NCBI RefSeq assembly: GCF_910592395.1
Contig: NC_088309.1
Location: forward strand, 20,090,599-20,154,598
From: Lineus longissimus
Taxonomy: Eukaryota > Nemertea > Pilidiophora > Heteronemertea > Lineidae
Direction: 5' to 3'
Length of the DNA stretch: 64,000 nucleotides
Within the stretch, counting starts at the first letter, position 1. Each line of letters opens with the position of its first letter. Below, one piece after another: positions 46,701 to 59,300 of the stretch. The notes beneath the pieces were generated by a model, which searched no databases, was not told where the DNA came from, and was given only the letters and a program-made list of their open reading frames with translations. Made by a program: the position numbers and the translations under genes.

Positions 46701-49700
46701 GTACGATGCAGTACTGTTAATCAGGGCAGAGGCGGTACATGTCCTTTATTTTTGTATTTTTTTTATTCAAAATTTTTTTATTGAAAATTTATTGAAAATT
46801 TAATGCCGAAGTTAACGCTGATATGTACCTAATGCTATTTGATCCACCCAAACATGATAAACGAGATAAATAAGATTTAACGCTAGTGTACTGCTGATGC
46901 TGATCAAGAAACTGACCCCAGGAAGAACGAAGCAGAGAAAAAACAATCTCCCATTATACCAATCACTGAAGTTCATATTAGTAGAAAATACTTAAAGCAG
47001 CATGCTGTACATGCAATGACAATGATTTCATTTTGAATTCACCTAGCAATGTGCTGTTAATAAAGCTGCTTACTTCATTCAATCTTGAATTCTCAAGGGG
47101 ACTGACATTCATTCTGTTGGCATGCATCTATTAGTTGAAGTGAAAACATATTTTGGGCATGACAGATTTTTAAACGACTCACTTTTCTCCAGTTCCAGAA
47201 ATACATTGTATACTCCTTTAATGCATACTTTAAGTTTGATAAGCCAAGTATTCTCCAATAAAGTGTTGATGTATAAAGACAGACAAGTTCGTCTTTCTAG
47301 CGGGGTTCCAGAGAGAAATGAAGCGAGTGCATTAGTTTTGCCTCAAAGTAATTTTGTCATGCTCCCTGAGATACCATTAGTTTTTAGGCATGATATTTAC
47401 AGCATTTCAAAACACCTAGCACTGAGTTCGCCTTGAATTCAGTATGGCACTAAAACTGTATGAAATGATATATGAACATTTCCCATTTATAAGCATCCAC
47501 AGGACCACCAAAAAAGACCGGAAATAAAGCCATAACTCTAAAAACTACTAACAAATTCAGAGAAAAAATACCTCCAACCATGAAAAGCCTTCCAACCCTT
47601 TTGACAAAAACATTTAGGCACACACTGGATATTTCTACAGGGTGCAAATTAAGCCCAATTTGGGATTTAAGGTTGGGAAGGCATCAAGGCTACAAATTTG
47701 GGGGATATAGGGTAAAACCCGCCGAAATAAACGAATAGATTATTACAGGTTTCCTCAGATTCAGAACCTCCCTTTCCTGACAGCGCGGAATTAGATCGAC
47801 TGCGAACGGACGACGATCTCCCTCTGAAGACACTCAGAGATTTACATATATCGACTGAAAAAAATTGTGAGAGTAGACCATAACCTTGAAGAAAATTTAC
47901 AAAGCTGCAATGTTATAGGTGGCCCGCGTGAGATTTCTGTAGCTGCGCTCTTTTTGCCGCTAATAAAGTTACGTTGGGGTCCTCGGTGCATCAAGAATAG
48001 ATTACGCTGAAAAATCTAATATATATCTAATATAATATGTACATTTCACAATGATCCTCAGATAATGACAGTATGATAATGATGATGAAGACAAGGATGC
48101 TCGTCGAAATGAATTAAACTTTCAACTAACCTTCAGCATGTATGAAGTCGTCCAACTTAATACAAGGAACAGGAATGAACCACTTGACTTCAAAGCCGAA
48201 CTTGCTGCCCATCTTGGGTTTCGTACAGACAATAACATCATTGAAGAGGAAGACATGTCTTAGCTTGCGATTGCCTTGGACCTGTTCCACTATCAGACTG
48301 TTCTTGACCAGGTGACGATCGCAGGACTGCGAGAAAAGAAATCAGAATGATAAATAACCAACAGCAATGAATGACATTGTATACCACTACTTGTTCTTCT
48401 GCTTCTCTAGCATTTGCTCCGCATTCGAATATGCTGTCCTCCAGGGAGTATTCCTCCTCCAACTTGGGATGAGTGTTCCTGCATGCCATTATGGTTAGGC
48501 ATCAACTGAATTCCTTTGCCTGGTGACTCCATCTTCAGTCAGAGGTAGAGTCCACATCGTAAGCTACTGATGTTTCTCAATCGGGGGGGGGGGTCTTTGG
48601 CTTGCCCTGGAAGACACCAGGAACAAGGAACTGGCAACCGGCAGTTGATCTATAACAAATATACTTACCTCAACTTTACCATCATTGGTTGGGTCAACCA
48701 GATTCTCTATGTTATGATAGGACAGCTTCAGAGCACTTTCTAACACTGGCCTATCAGGATGACTGAGAGGCGTCCACTGCACCAAATCTTCTAGCACCAA
48801 ACAATTCCTCTGGATTCTCAGTACAGGTTTGTGGAGAAGTTCTGAAATGCCATAAACATTACGTGTAAGCTAAACGCTTTCTTTTCTCTAGTTGAACTCC
48901 AGCTTTTCCTTAATATGACAATGACAGCAGACAAAAGCCTTTTAAAAGTGTAGTTTTATGCTTTAGGGCCAGGCTGCTAGTCGACCTCGGCAGTAACGTT
49001 GACATTAAGTCCTTCAAGGCCACTTTTGCAAATGAAATTTACTGGAAGAGATAACACTCAGGTGAGCTACTGCAGACATTGATCTCCGACACCCATTATT
49101 AAGCAAAACGGCCCTGGATTTGACTTACGTTCCAAACTTTCTGATCCTTGTATGCCCTTGCCCTTGATTGACTTGGCAAGGTCATTGAACTGCTCATTAT
49201 CCTGGGAACACTTCTGCACGGTAGCTACTGCCTTCTTGTAATTGAGCAAGTATTCCTTATATACTTCAAATTGTTGGACAACCTGTGAGGAGGGGCATTT
49301 ATTAGCAAAAATCGAATTTCAGAGGGTCTTCGACTGCCAAGCTTTTGAATTTGAAATGTTTACTTCTGAAACTTGATAACAGCCAAACAGCCCAAGTCCA
49401 AGAGCGTGCAATCACTTTTTAAAAATTATCACTTCAAGACATGAAAATAAAGATTGTTTGGTTTTTTTGAAAATACATGTACATGAATATCAAACACTTA
49501 CCAATTCCTTGAAAAGGTTAGCAACCTGAGAATCAGCATTCCATTTTCCCACCAGTGGCTGTAACTGGTCATAAAATGCTTCGTGTATATCATAAATCTC
49601 TGGTAAGCGGAAGAATATAACTGAGATGTCTTCTATTGGAAGCACAGGTTGGGAAGTTTTCTCAGCAGCTTGGAGTGACTTCATATACTGGAAGAGCAAA

Positions 49701-52700
49701 GGAGCCGAGTTTTGTAACTAAAGTCAGTAATGGAAGGAAGTTTGTATCACCACAATTTGTATTTTGTACCAATTATGGCAAAATACAGATTCACAGGTTG
49801 TCCTTATAGAGAGGTGTCCGCTAAAGGAAGTCCCACTGTTCTTTTTACACTTCAAAGGAGGAGGAGTGGAACTTACTGGTGATCCGGCACCAATATGTAG
49901 TTCAAAGCTCCAGTGAAACAAATGTTACAGAAGGGACATTCAGACCTTATTACTTCAATAACATACTTTTAATGGAAAAGTGACATACTTTTAAAGGAAA
50001 TGTCACATACTTTTTATGGAAAAGTGACATACTTTTAATGGAAAAGTCACATACTTTTAGTGGAAAAGTGACATACTTTTAATGGAAAAGTACACTAACC
50101 TGGCGTAAGATACCCAAGCAGTCGAGATAGAGTTTCTCACTCTCTAGGATGCTGGTGATGACCCACTTTCTCATCTGAAGCTGCTCTGTGTCCGCATCAC
50201 TCTTCCCTGATGGAGACTAAAATGTAACATCAAAGGATGACATTCTCCGAATTCAAAAAGCTTTACAGAGAGAAAGACGAAAACTCAACAGAAAAGACAG
50301 TCTCCATAAATTGACTTCTTACATATGTTTTTCAGGGAACATGGACAATGACTTTATCCAACTGCTTCTGACAAATGTGGATTGGGACCCACTGCACAGT
50401 TACAGTTTGATGTCCCAGCTCCACACGTACAACTTCCCACCAATCTGAGAAAGCAGCAGAAGAAGCTGCAGAGAATGGGTTTGAAGCAAGACAGTACAAC
50501 CAAACTACTTTCAAGAACCAATAAAACAGGATGTTCATCACGAGCAGAAATATTTCATCCATTTCTGAAGCTATCTTGAAGGACAAATGTATCATGAAGA
50601 AAGTTTGGCATGTTTGAAGGCAACTTCAAGTCAGTTATTTACACTTTTTCCATTCCCCATCAAGCATGAAAAGGTAATCCAGTTTTCAAGTATTCCATCG
50701 GTCAAATTTTCCAGTGCATTCTATCAGTCTGATGGTTCTCAAACATCAGAACTCTACAACAACATTTAGGATAGCTGATGGCATAATATGAGAATTTTGG
50801 CAATAAAAGGGTCATATTAGATACAAATAATGGAACAAACATGCAATAAAGTATTTTGAATGGTTAGCAATTGCATAATATGAGAAAACGAGGCATATTC
50901 ACCCGTGTCAAGGTTTTTGCCGAGATATTTTGCAGCTCTTCAATTGCGTCTAACACAGGAGAAACCCGTCCATTGAAGGTCGATGTCATTCGTTTTGGTT
51001 TGTTTTTAGACTTGTCTGCGTAGGACTTGCAAGGGTCGGCGAATGCTCTATAATCCGGTAGTGTTTATATTGGTATATATAGTATATTTTTAGTGCTAAA
51101 TATAGATCACTGTGTTGTCCAGTGTGGGTGTTCCCACTCATACAGATTCTCTCAGTCACATTGCCAAAATATCATAGCGCAAAGTCAGTTTCTGCTTTCC
51201 CTCAAAAACTCACAGTCACACTCAGTTTACGACAGTCTATAAATCACCTAATATGTCTTGTATGATCTCTATGCCCTTGTTTAACCATGGCTAGGAATCC
51301 GATAATTAGTAGTCAAAAGTTGCCAAAATATGCTAGTCTTGTTATGACGTCAGTTTTTGTTTTACCCTCTATACTAATAGCTGCACTCAGTTTACATCAG
51401 CATTATGTCTTCTCTGATGGCTATGAAATCACTATTTCTTCACAGTGAATCACTTTTTTGTTTCAGACCGCTCTGACTGACGTCACAAGTCCTTTTTTTC
51501 TATACCTCACGATGAATTGAATGACGTTGGGTCAATGTTTAAGGGCACCCACTCACTTGATCTCCGTACATAATGATCAGGTCAACCATCCTGTCATCTG
51601 ATTGGATAATGACGGAGAAATATTTTACAAAATAACCGATCAGCCAAAAATAACACCTCTCGTCACAAAATCAATATTAAACTCTGACTGATATCGCAAC
51701 CAGGTCAAGATGATCAGCAATCTGAATTCAGCCTACTCAGCTACTGTACTGTGAAATTATCAAGGGCAGTATTCATTACTCTGATATGCAGCTCATACCA
51801 TCAGTCATAACAATATGACTTCATCCTGACATATTGGCATATTTAGGCCTATACAAACACAGAGTGAGTGGGCTACTGCAAGTCCAACTACTTCTGTCTT
51901 TCAGAGGCTTAGTAGTGGATATTCGTACATCTTCAGAAAACGGGAATTCCCAACAGCAAATCTATAGACAAGTGCCGAACAACTTCACCACCGAGACCCT
52001 TTTTCATCATTATGATTAAGACCCTTTAGGTGATGCTTTGAAATAATCTCTGTCATGTCAACAAAAATTACAATCTGATCAACAAAGAACCAAAATCAGT
52101 CTTATTGTATTGTATTCTGTATCACACTGTTTGTCTCATAATGAAATCAAGATTTCCCAGAAGCTATTTGACCTAAGTATGATACTGCCTTGCCCTGTAC
52201 CAGAGGCTAAATGTCAAATAATACATTTCATATGTTGGCTAGAATGTACATTCACAGTACAAAGGTGCATTGTTATGGTTTGTGAAATAAAGAGTAATGC
52301 CCTAATTTTGTCAGTATATGTCATATCCAGAATGCCTCGGGAATAGGCATAATGAATAGGAAAGACAAATACCCATGGCAATTACTGACAGAGTAACATG
52401 GTTGATGTTAACTCTTTCAAATCTAGGAAAAATTTTAGGCAAAATATCCACAATTGTAATTTACAATTCATTGGCAAATGGTGTATATTCAGGGTGACCT
52501 CAGTCAGAGTCTGTTCTGATTGTATTTTTCATGTTTCTGGCCAGGGGAAAATTTCTGTTGGAAAAACCAGGTGGCGCCACCAATATGAGTCCGAGATAGT
52601 AACCCACCTGTCAAAAGGCCTACAACATCTGATATTCCTACATCCCTCTTGCATTTCCTTGACATTCACAGCTTTCTATATCCAAACCACAGCAACCTTC

Positions 52701-55608
52701 ACAGTGAGACAAAAAAATTGCTCAACTGCAAAACTATTACCTCTTCTCCATCTCTCTCATCCTGACTTGTATAAGACCTCTGCGTCCATCCGGGTCGCTC
52801 TACATCTAGGTAGGAATGCCCAGGTACTGGACTAGCGGCACGATGTTCAGGAACGCCTTCTTCAGGAGGCACGCCAAGGAACACACTGTCAGAGCCGATG
52901 CTAAAATGACCTGCAAAACAATTGAGCAACTGAAAAAATTCATGACCCAACAAGGTAAGGTTTGGTTGTTTTTTAGAAAGAATTCCTTTAGTGACACCAT
53001 GGTCAGGGAGTACTGTCCTCCTGAGTCATTCCCCCGTGTACCATGAACGTTTTCAGACCAACTTATGAACTAACGTTGATTAATGATTTTCAGCATGACA
53101 GAAGACAACAGCCAAAATTAAAAAATAACCAGGAAGGGGATGTATCACTTTCAATTTGACAGTAACATTCGAAATTACTTCTTGGATGTATTGTATGATC
53201 ATTCTTCCATTAAGTACCACATCACATGATTTTTCAAACACACAAAAATAATATACAACCAAGGAAGTAGACAATGACAGAGATGACATTATGTGGTCTC
53301 TGACCAAGATTTAGACTTTTATTCATTCTTGGTTAACTCAATGTCTCAATGCCAATGGAAACATCATAGTTGAGGCAATGTTTTGTCTGGCATTCTTTCT
53401 CAGCCAGTTTTAGTATCAACAATACAAGATAGTACGGAAGGTCTATTTTCATTCACTGGCAGGTAATAATTGTACAAAGTTACATTTACTGAAGGAAAAA
53501 TTGTTTAAGCTTGGCATGTCTCGAGGCTTTACAAAATACTTCTTTCAAAGAAGTCTTTAGTTTAAACAGATGATGACATATCTTTTTAAGTTTCGATAAG
53601 AAAATTGTCAAAAAGAAGATCAATTGCTATTTCCTAGAAAGAATAGAAGATGCTATTTGACCGAGAAATAAGTCATCGCAATGAAATATCACCATATAAC
53701 ATTTGCCTCAGTTTGATTAGAGACACGGTCTCATGAATAAACTTGCAAACCGATATCCTCACCTGTCTGTGTTGGAGATCTCCCCCCTGGACCGGCAGGG
53801 GTTGCATCTATACTCAAACGTTGATGAATCGTCCTTTTCACCTTTCTCTCCAGAGTACTGAGGCGAAACTTGACCGCTTTTTCTTCTCGTAGCTTTCTCA
53901 TCTCGTGTTTACGCTCCAGGATATCTCGTGGGTCCGCATAGATGCTCTCCTCGATCTCAGTAGCATCGGACGACATTTGAATCAGCGGAGGCTTCATGCG
54001 AACGAGGTTGTAATAAATGCGATCATCGTCATCACTAGATGAATCCCCCAGCAGATCATTGGTCACATCCAAAACATTGTCATAATCACCATCATCGTCA
54101 TCACTTGATAATGACGCCAATTCCGCCCGATCATAGTACTCATCTTTTGAAACGCTTGTCCCACCTCCGTCATTCGGATTAGTTTTACCCATTTGTCGAA
54201 GAACTTCATCAATGTCTTCATAATCATAAGCAACACGACTGGCTTGGCTGCTCTTGCCTGGTAACTGAATACCAGGTGAATTGTTCTCTTTACGAAAAAT
54301 CTCAACTTCTTCATAGTTGTGTTGGCGTTGCCATGGTCGCATTGGAACTTTGATACCACGTGAGGGGTCCTTTTTGTCCTTATCCAACCTCTCTAAAGTT
54401 CTTTTATTCTCATCAATATCAATTTCAACATAAGACTTATTTGTAAAGCTGCTTGGTCGAGCCTCATCAGGCTTTTTTAATCCTTCTTTCTTATCGAATA
54501 TTGCAGCGAGTTCTTGATACATCCCAGCTGAGTCAGATGGTGATTTCCCTACTCTGCTATTAACTGGAAGATGGTCAGGTTTAACGGCAAGAAGATTTTC
54601 TTGGCTCCCTCGTCTCTCTGACAAAGGTTTGGGAGAACTTCTGTTATCCAAGTCTTCATTGCTACCCTTTTTAAAAGTAGAACAAGGCCCTCTAGACCCT
54701 CTCTTTAAAGAACTCGGTAAGTCCTTTGCCCGAGGAATATCATCAAGCCCTTGACTGCCACGACGTTCACCCTGTTGTGCAAGCAATGGATGATCTCGAC
54801 CAATTTTAGAGCCTTGTCTGTCAGCAGTTGACTTTGGCGACGATTTTGGCGATACTTTTGGCGACGCTTGAGGAGCATCTAACTTTTCTCGACTGTGACT
54901 TCTACTTCGTGGAGGAGGAGGAGATGGCGAATCAGAAGTTGTTTTACCATTTGCTGAGGCTTCACCCATACTCTCAAGGAGCTGATCCATCTTTTTCGTA
55001 CGTCTTGGTTTTGGTGGCACAAGCGGATGATCAGAATTTGTTTGTTGCACTGGCGCATGGCGTTTGGACACTTCAGGGCTTTTTGCTGCATTCATCGATG
55101 CCGATCGAGATGGAATCGAAACAGCGTTATTAGAACGGTTAGTAAATGACGCGCTTGGAGCATGTTTGGGTTTGAAAATTTTTTCTTTGTTCTTGCGATA
55201 GCCTTCCGGCGATTTTGAATATTTATCATCTTCATCTGATCGCTCACTGTCATTACTCTTTGAACGCCAATGCTCCACATTCTGGACGAGGGGACGTCCT
55301 CGAATAAGCTTCGGCCTTGCACTACCGTCATCAGGAACATTCAAATGGTTTTCTTTTTCACCATTTATGGTAGACTGTCTCTCTTTCAGAACACCTTTTA
55401 GATATTCCAGCACAAATTTTTCCTTGGCTAACTCATCAGTCAGTCGTTTCACGTATTCTTCTCTTTGACAGATGGCACTTTCAACATCTGTCAAAGAACA
55501 GCCATCTTGCTTTCTTGGGGAAGCCTTTCTGAACACTTCCAAATCTGGGGCCGTTTCTTGTGGGAATTGCTCATACCAAGCCCTCGAAAAAGATTCTACC
55601 GAATCCAT
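40709..55608 (-). CDS. BCR: BCR/ABR-family Rho GEF-GAP (coiled coil, DH, PH, C2, RhoGAP)
   Basis: Exons, all with matching phases: 55608-53763, 52910-52741, 50216-50100, 49687-49502, 49282-49129, 48841-48669, 48326-48131, (47854-47747 optional), 44478-44297, 44025-43887, 43570-43509, 43223-43008, 42710-42445, 42085-41946, 41613-41373, 40919-40709. Length is 1468 residues, or 1432 without the optional exon. Order: N-terminal coiled coil (residues about 40-80) as in vertebrate BCR; a disordered, Tyr- and Pro-rich region; DH from MRKWVITSILESEK (about 686-880); PH (about 890-1090) interrupted by a basic coiled insert; C2 (about 1130-1235); RhoGAP (about 1275-1460) with the catalytic Arg1301 in GIYRVSG and NLATIFGPTLLRP. 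Such proteins activate and inactivate Rho-family GTPases at membranes. The coiled coil favours BCR over ABR. The tail ends DFSRY and lacks the vertebrate STEV PDZ ligand. Confidence 0.95.
45273..45390. mobile_element. MITE-like element, 'GGGCC' family, copy 3
   Basis: Left end gggcccagttgctgaatggc; right end 'gcagccaccaggccc'. It contains the 'aaatgccagcgtcagctcaa' block shared in inverted form with copy 2. It sits in the large intron between the PH-encoding exons of the BCR gene. Confidence 0.6.
46358..46414 (-). other. Putative 57-bp in-frame cassette exon of the BCR gene
   Basis: On the minus strand an acceptor-like TTTTCAAG is followed by 57 bases open in the phase-1 frame of the flanking exons. 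These encode 18 whole codons reading DLKLVSRKVLKYWMDYRR plus split codons. They end at a strong donor, CGTG/GTGAGG. Length is a multiple of three and both ends are phase 1, as needed here. The acceptor tract is mediocre; no homologue is known to me. Confidence 0.3.
47747..47854 (-). CDS. BCR: Optional Ser/Arg-rich cassette exon inside the PH region of the BCR gene
   Basis: 108 bases with a good acceptor (TTTTTTTCAG) and a weaker donor (CCT/GTAATA), phase 1 at both ends. It can be included or skipped without changing frame between exons 48326-48131 and 44478-44297. It encodes a basic, serine-rich insert containing SVFRGRSSSVRSRSNS, which has several basophilic kinase-type sites (R-x-x-S, R-x-S). 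Vertebrate BCR has no equivalent that I know of. Inclusion is predicted, not shown. Confidence 0.6.
49961..50090 (+). repeat. Minisatellite of 22-23 bp next to a splice donor
   Basis: Six copies of 'acatacttttaatggaaaag' plus 'tg' or 'tc'. On the minus strand the array begins about 10 bases after the 5' splice site of the first DH exon (exon end 50100) and continues to intron position about +139. Confidence 0.92.
50903..50989 (-). CDS. BCR: Alternative first coding exon of the BCR gene (short, ABR-like isoform)
   Basis: A Met at 50989 opens 29 codons (MTSTFNGRVSPVLDAIEELQ, then NISAKTLTR) that end in phase 0 at a CGG/GTGAAT donor. This is the same phase with which exon 52910-52741 joins the DH exon at 50216. 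The upstream frame has a stop about 60 bases before the Met and no phase-0 acceptor, which fits a transcription start rather than an internal exon. Two perfect cAMP-response elements lie 356-496 bp upstream. Vertebrate ABR and BCR genes also use alternative 5' exons. Confidence 0.5.
51345..51352. promoter_or_regulatory. Palindromic CRE (TGACGTCA) upstream of the alternative first exon
   Basis: A perfect CREB/ATF consensus, 356 bp upstream of the proposed alternative start codon. It lies in one unit of a degenerate direct duplication (about 51165-51290 and 51330-51440). Confidence 0.45.
51478..51485. promoter_or_regulatory. Second palindromic CRE (TGACGTCA)
   Basis: A perfect CREB/ATF consensus, 489 bp upstream of the proposed alternative start codon of the BCR gene and 126 bp from the first. 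Confidence 0.45.
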
Positions 55609-56340
55609 ACTTCTTAATATTCATGACACACACATAGATTTCATTTCTGCCCTTTGAAATAAGGAAATATCAACTAAAAATTGGATCGGTTTACAACACG
55701 GAAGTGAAATGGTGCATGTTTTCACAACGCCTCGATATCACCTTCATGACGTCATTTGAGGTGTTTCCCATTATTGGTCATGTGCGTAAACAAATTACAG
55801 TATTCAGCGCCACCGCGCACGTGGGATTGATCTCCAATGGTGGGAAGTTTAAAAGTCCAAGGGAAATTTATAGGACAGTGCATTTTTCGGATCTGCTTCA
55901 GGGGGTAGATTAATGAATTTGGTTCTGCAATTCGGTTATGGGGTTGATCGAACAACAGAGAAGACAATCGCCATTAATTGGGCAGTCCCTTCTCCCAGAG
56001 AGGCTGATCCGGACGCAGGCCAAAATTCATTTTTTATAGGGCCTCCAGATCCCAGGACTCGCAGCCTGGACAAGGAGGACATAAAAAATATATTCAGAAA
56101 CGATTTCCCCACTTCATTCTTTGCAATAGGGTGTGGGCATCCCATCAACGCTATTTTTTCCACATTTTGTTGGGTTGTCTTAGACAAGGTAATCTGTAGA
56201 TTTCATTCTTGGTGCTCAAATAAACATCCAACACTGAAGATATTGTTCAACTCAGATACTGGCACATCCACTTCACATGACTTAACAGGTCCTGCCAGCT
56301 TGGGTGTGTAAAGAGGAAGACCAAAAATAAGAGACAAGAC
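55609..56340 (-). promoter_or_regulatory. Main promoter and 5' leader region of the BCR gene
   Basis: Between the BCR start codon (55608) and the presumed clathrin 3' end. It holds a perfect CRE (TGACGTCA, 55747-55754), an E-box CACGTG (55818-55823) and a CCAAT box near 55836, all within 230 bp upstream of the start codon. The plus-strand frame at 55913-56311 has no recognisable domain and is not called. Confidence 0.5.
55747..55754. promoter_or_regulatory. Palindromic CRE (TGACGTCA) at the main BCR promoter
   Basis: A perfect CREB/ATF consensus 139 bp upstream of the BCR start codon. The same 8-mer occurs twice before the proposed alternative first exon. Confidence 0.5.
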
Positions 56341-59300
56341 AGTCCTTAACCATACAGGAATTATTTATTTAAACCTGCAGATCATTTTACATGGATTTAT
56401 ATACTTCACTACAATCATACCTGGGGGCTTCTGTATTTATTGTGTGGTGTGGCACTTTCCATCATCAGAATATTCACACGATATACATTTTAAGTCATAA
56501 TTAAATCTGTAGTCACTTTCATACAATAGACCTAAAGGAATATGAGAATTTATAAAGACTACCACATTCTCGACTGCTATTTCAAATTAAAGGTTAAATC
56601 TCAAGGATTTCAGAACTGATGGTGCAAACAATCGAAAAAGATTCAAATTTCATAACTCACTAAAATTTTTGCAAGGGCAAAATGATGGATTCAATGTCAA
56701 TGTCAACACCAAAATCAGTGCAGCTAAAATATTTGTAGCAGCTTGCATCCATTACCGACAGTAGGTTCTGCTGTTATTTACACCAACAGTCCTGTTATGA
56801 GTGAGTGAACAGGACAAAAAATAACTTTAGTAAACAGAGCAAAGATATAAGCAAGACCAACAATGGATTTATATGATACACAGTAAAGACCAGCATTCAG
56901 GTGTCAAAAGTGGTTGTCAACTGAAGCAAGGAGGCAGCTACTTTCAGTTGAATTATGCTAGTCTCACAAAACCGGGTTTAATTCCAGAAATGCAAGAAAG
57001 GTCCGTGTGGATAGTTCAGCATATGACCAGTACCAAGCAGGGATTGGTGTAATTTGGCGAGTTTCTTCACTACCGGAAAAAAGTCATAACGGTTTCTTCG
57101 AAAGTTTAACAAGCCTAAACAGCTGTAGTGAACACTGACATGAACAGATTACTAGCATGTTAGCAATGGCCCGATTTTAAATGGAGAGCCTTTTTGTTCA
57201 CATAACATCTTTTTTTCTGAAAATATGCTGCCCTATCCAAGGAACCACGATCCATCACAGGATCAGGAGATTTCCCAGCTAGCAAAAGCCAGATATATCC
57301 ACGACTTTCAACCAATTACTTGGCTAGAAACATCAATGAAACAATCAGGTGAGAACACAGCCATGTATACATGTTCAGCAAACATGAGATGACGTGCACA
57401 CTGGCTGGACCTTTTCAAAATTATGCCAATGTCTCCTAATCCTGCAGGGTTAAGAGCAGCTCTTTTGTACAAATAAAATCTCTCCTTGAAAGAGAAATAA
57501 ACACAACAAATCATCATCATATATGGTAACAGCAACTACCTGAAAATCAACATCTTCAAACCCTTATGACTCGGGGTAGAGCAGAGGAAGCATCCCATGA
57601 GGAATCGATCATCTTATCCTGGCCGAATTTCAACTATTTTAGTTGGGAGAATTTTTTAATAAATCATGCAATCCATCATGTGTTCAACACATGGTGTTGT
57701 ATTCCTCTCTTTGCCTCAATGGGTTTTCAAATCTATCCTATGTGTTATCACATCTCGTAAACCAGTATCATCTTGTATCTGAACATGTACAATCTACACA
57801 CCTGCCTACGACAACTTTACATCCACTCTAGTTACATTCACAATCAACTTCCGGTCAACTTTTACAACCAAACTCAATTCTATAGATTTACACAATCAAC
57901 TATAGAAGTACATGTTTGTACCATATCCGTGAAATGTCCCCATCATTAAAATAGCAAGTAAACATTGTGAAATTGATCATATGCATGATATACAATGCTC
58001 AATACAGCAAAACACTCAGAACATTTTATACTTTTTGATTCCTGCAAAATTTTTAAAGCCGTCCACATGCACACCTTAGGCATGTAAGGTTGTTTGAACT
58101 CTCCCCAATACCACAAGCTCCCCTTTCCCGTTCATTGTGTCTTAGCCCTGCTTTTTCATACCAACATTTCATTATACAACCACTGGTTAGGTGAACATAA
58201 AAATAAACATATTAAAATAGATACAAATTAGTGACAGTTGTTGTAAATAGAATTCTATGCCGTTTCATGTAATCATCTGCTCTAAATCAATGTTGACATT
58301 TAATGTTATGCCCTTCACATATTTGTCTATAGCAGTCATCGATAATCTGTTTGATTTCAGAAGTCAAACCACAATCTATTACGGGGACACTAATCATGGA
58401 TACTCAAGACTCCCACGCAACTTTTTGACAACTTTTTCAAATGATCAATGATTATTCACTCATACCAAGAATACAAGCATACACTCTTTCATTGTTTTTC
58501 TCAGCAAGCACTGGTTGGTACTACATTGTCTTAGTCAATATGAACAAAATTGTGCTCAGCATAATAACCTACTGTACTATATCATGACCAAGGAATATTT
58601 CAATTGGACAGGCCTCCTAGTTTTCCAACAATACTGGCACGATATTTGAAGAAGATGCCAAGAAAGCTGCCTGCAGTCTTAAAATACAATGTTTCTATTT
58701 ACTTTGTAACAATGTAAGAAACAGTTCAAGAACCAGTATATAATTTACAGGAGACCATGGTTCTCTCAGTCTCAGCAATAGTATACTAGGTCATGCTATG
58801 CACCAAGCATGGCAAGATCTGACCTGGCACTATACAAGACTTGGAGTGATTGAACTGTTTCTTTCCAATAAATATCTAGATTACAAACTTAGTAACAACA
58901 CGATGGAACGCTTCACACACTATCTCCAAACAGATTCTTCTTGGTTGTGGCCCTTTTTGTACACAAATATTTCTATGACATTCTAAGTGTACCCTATCTA
59001 CAAGTAACAACAATCTGCTGAAGACCAAATCTACATGGTGAATACTATGAATAAGTCACTGATGTGACTGCCAGGAAATCGTGGAGCGAGCCAATCATAT
59101 CACTAATCATCACCAGGTTAACTACAGCACAACCCAAGCAAAAGGTTTATACACAGTCTATCAACTACCAAGGATGATATTGAATTCTTATGTGCTTTTG
59201 AGTTAAACAAGCCAAGGTGGGTGATCTTTTCGTCATGTTTCACTCTTAAATAAGTGGCAAAGCGAACGTTCACTGTAACTACAACTGACTTGTTCCACAA

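Noticed and set aside
55913-56311. 132-codon plus-strand frame upstream of the BCR gene
   Set aside because: It has no recognisable domain, shares its interval with a comparable antisense frame, and sits in the expected promoter region.
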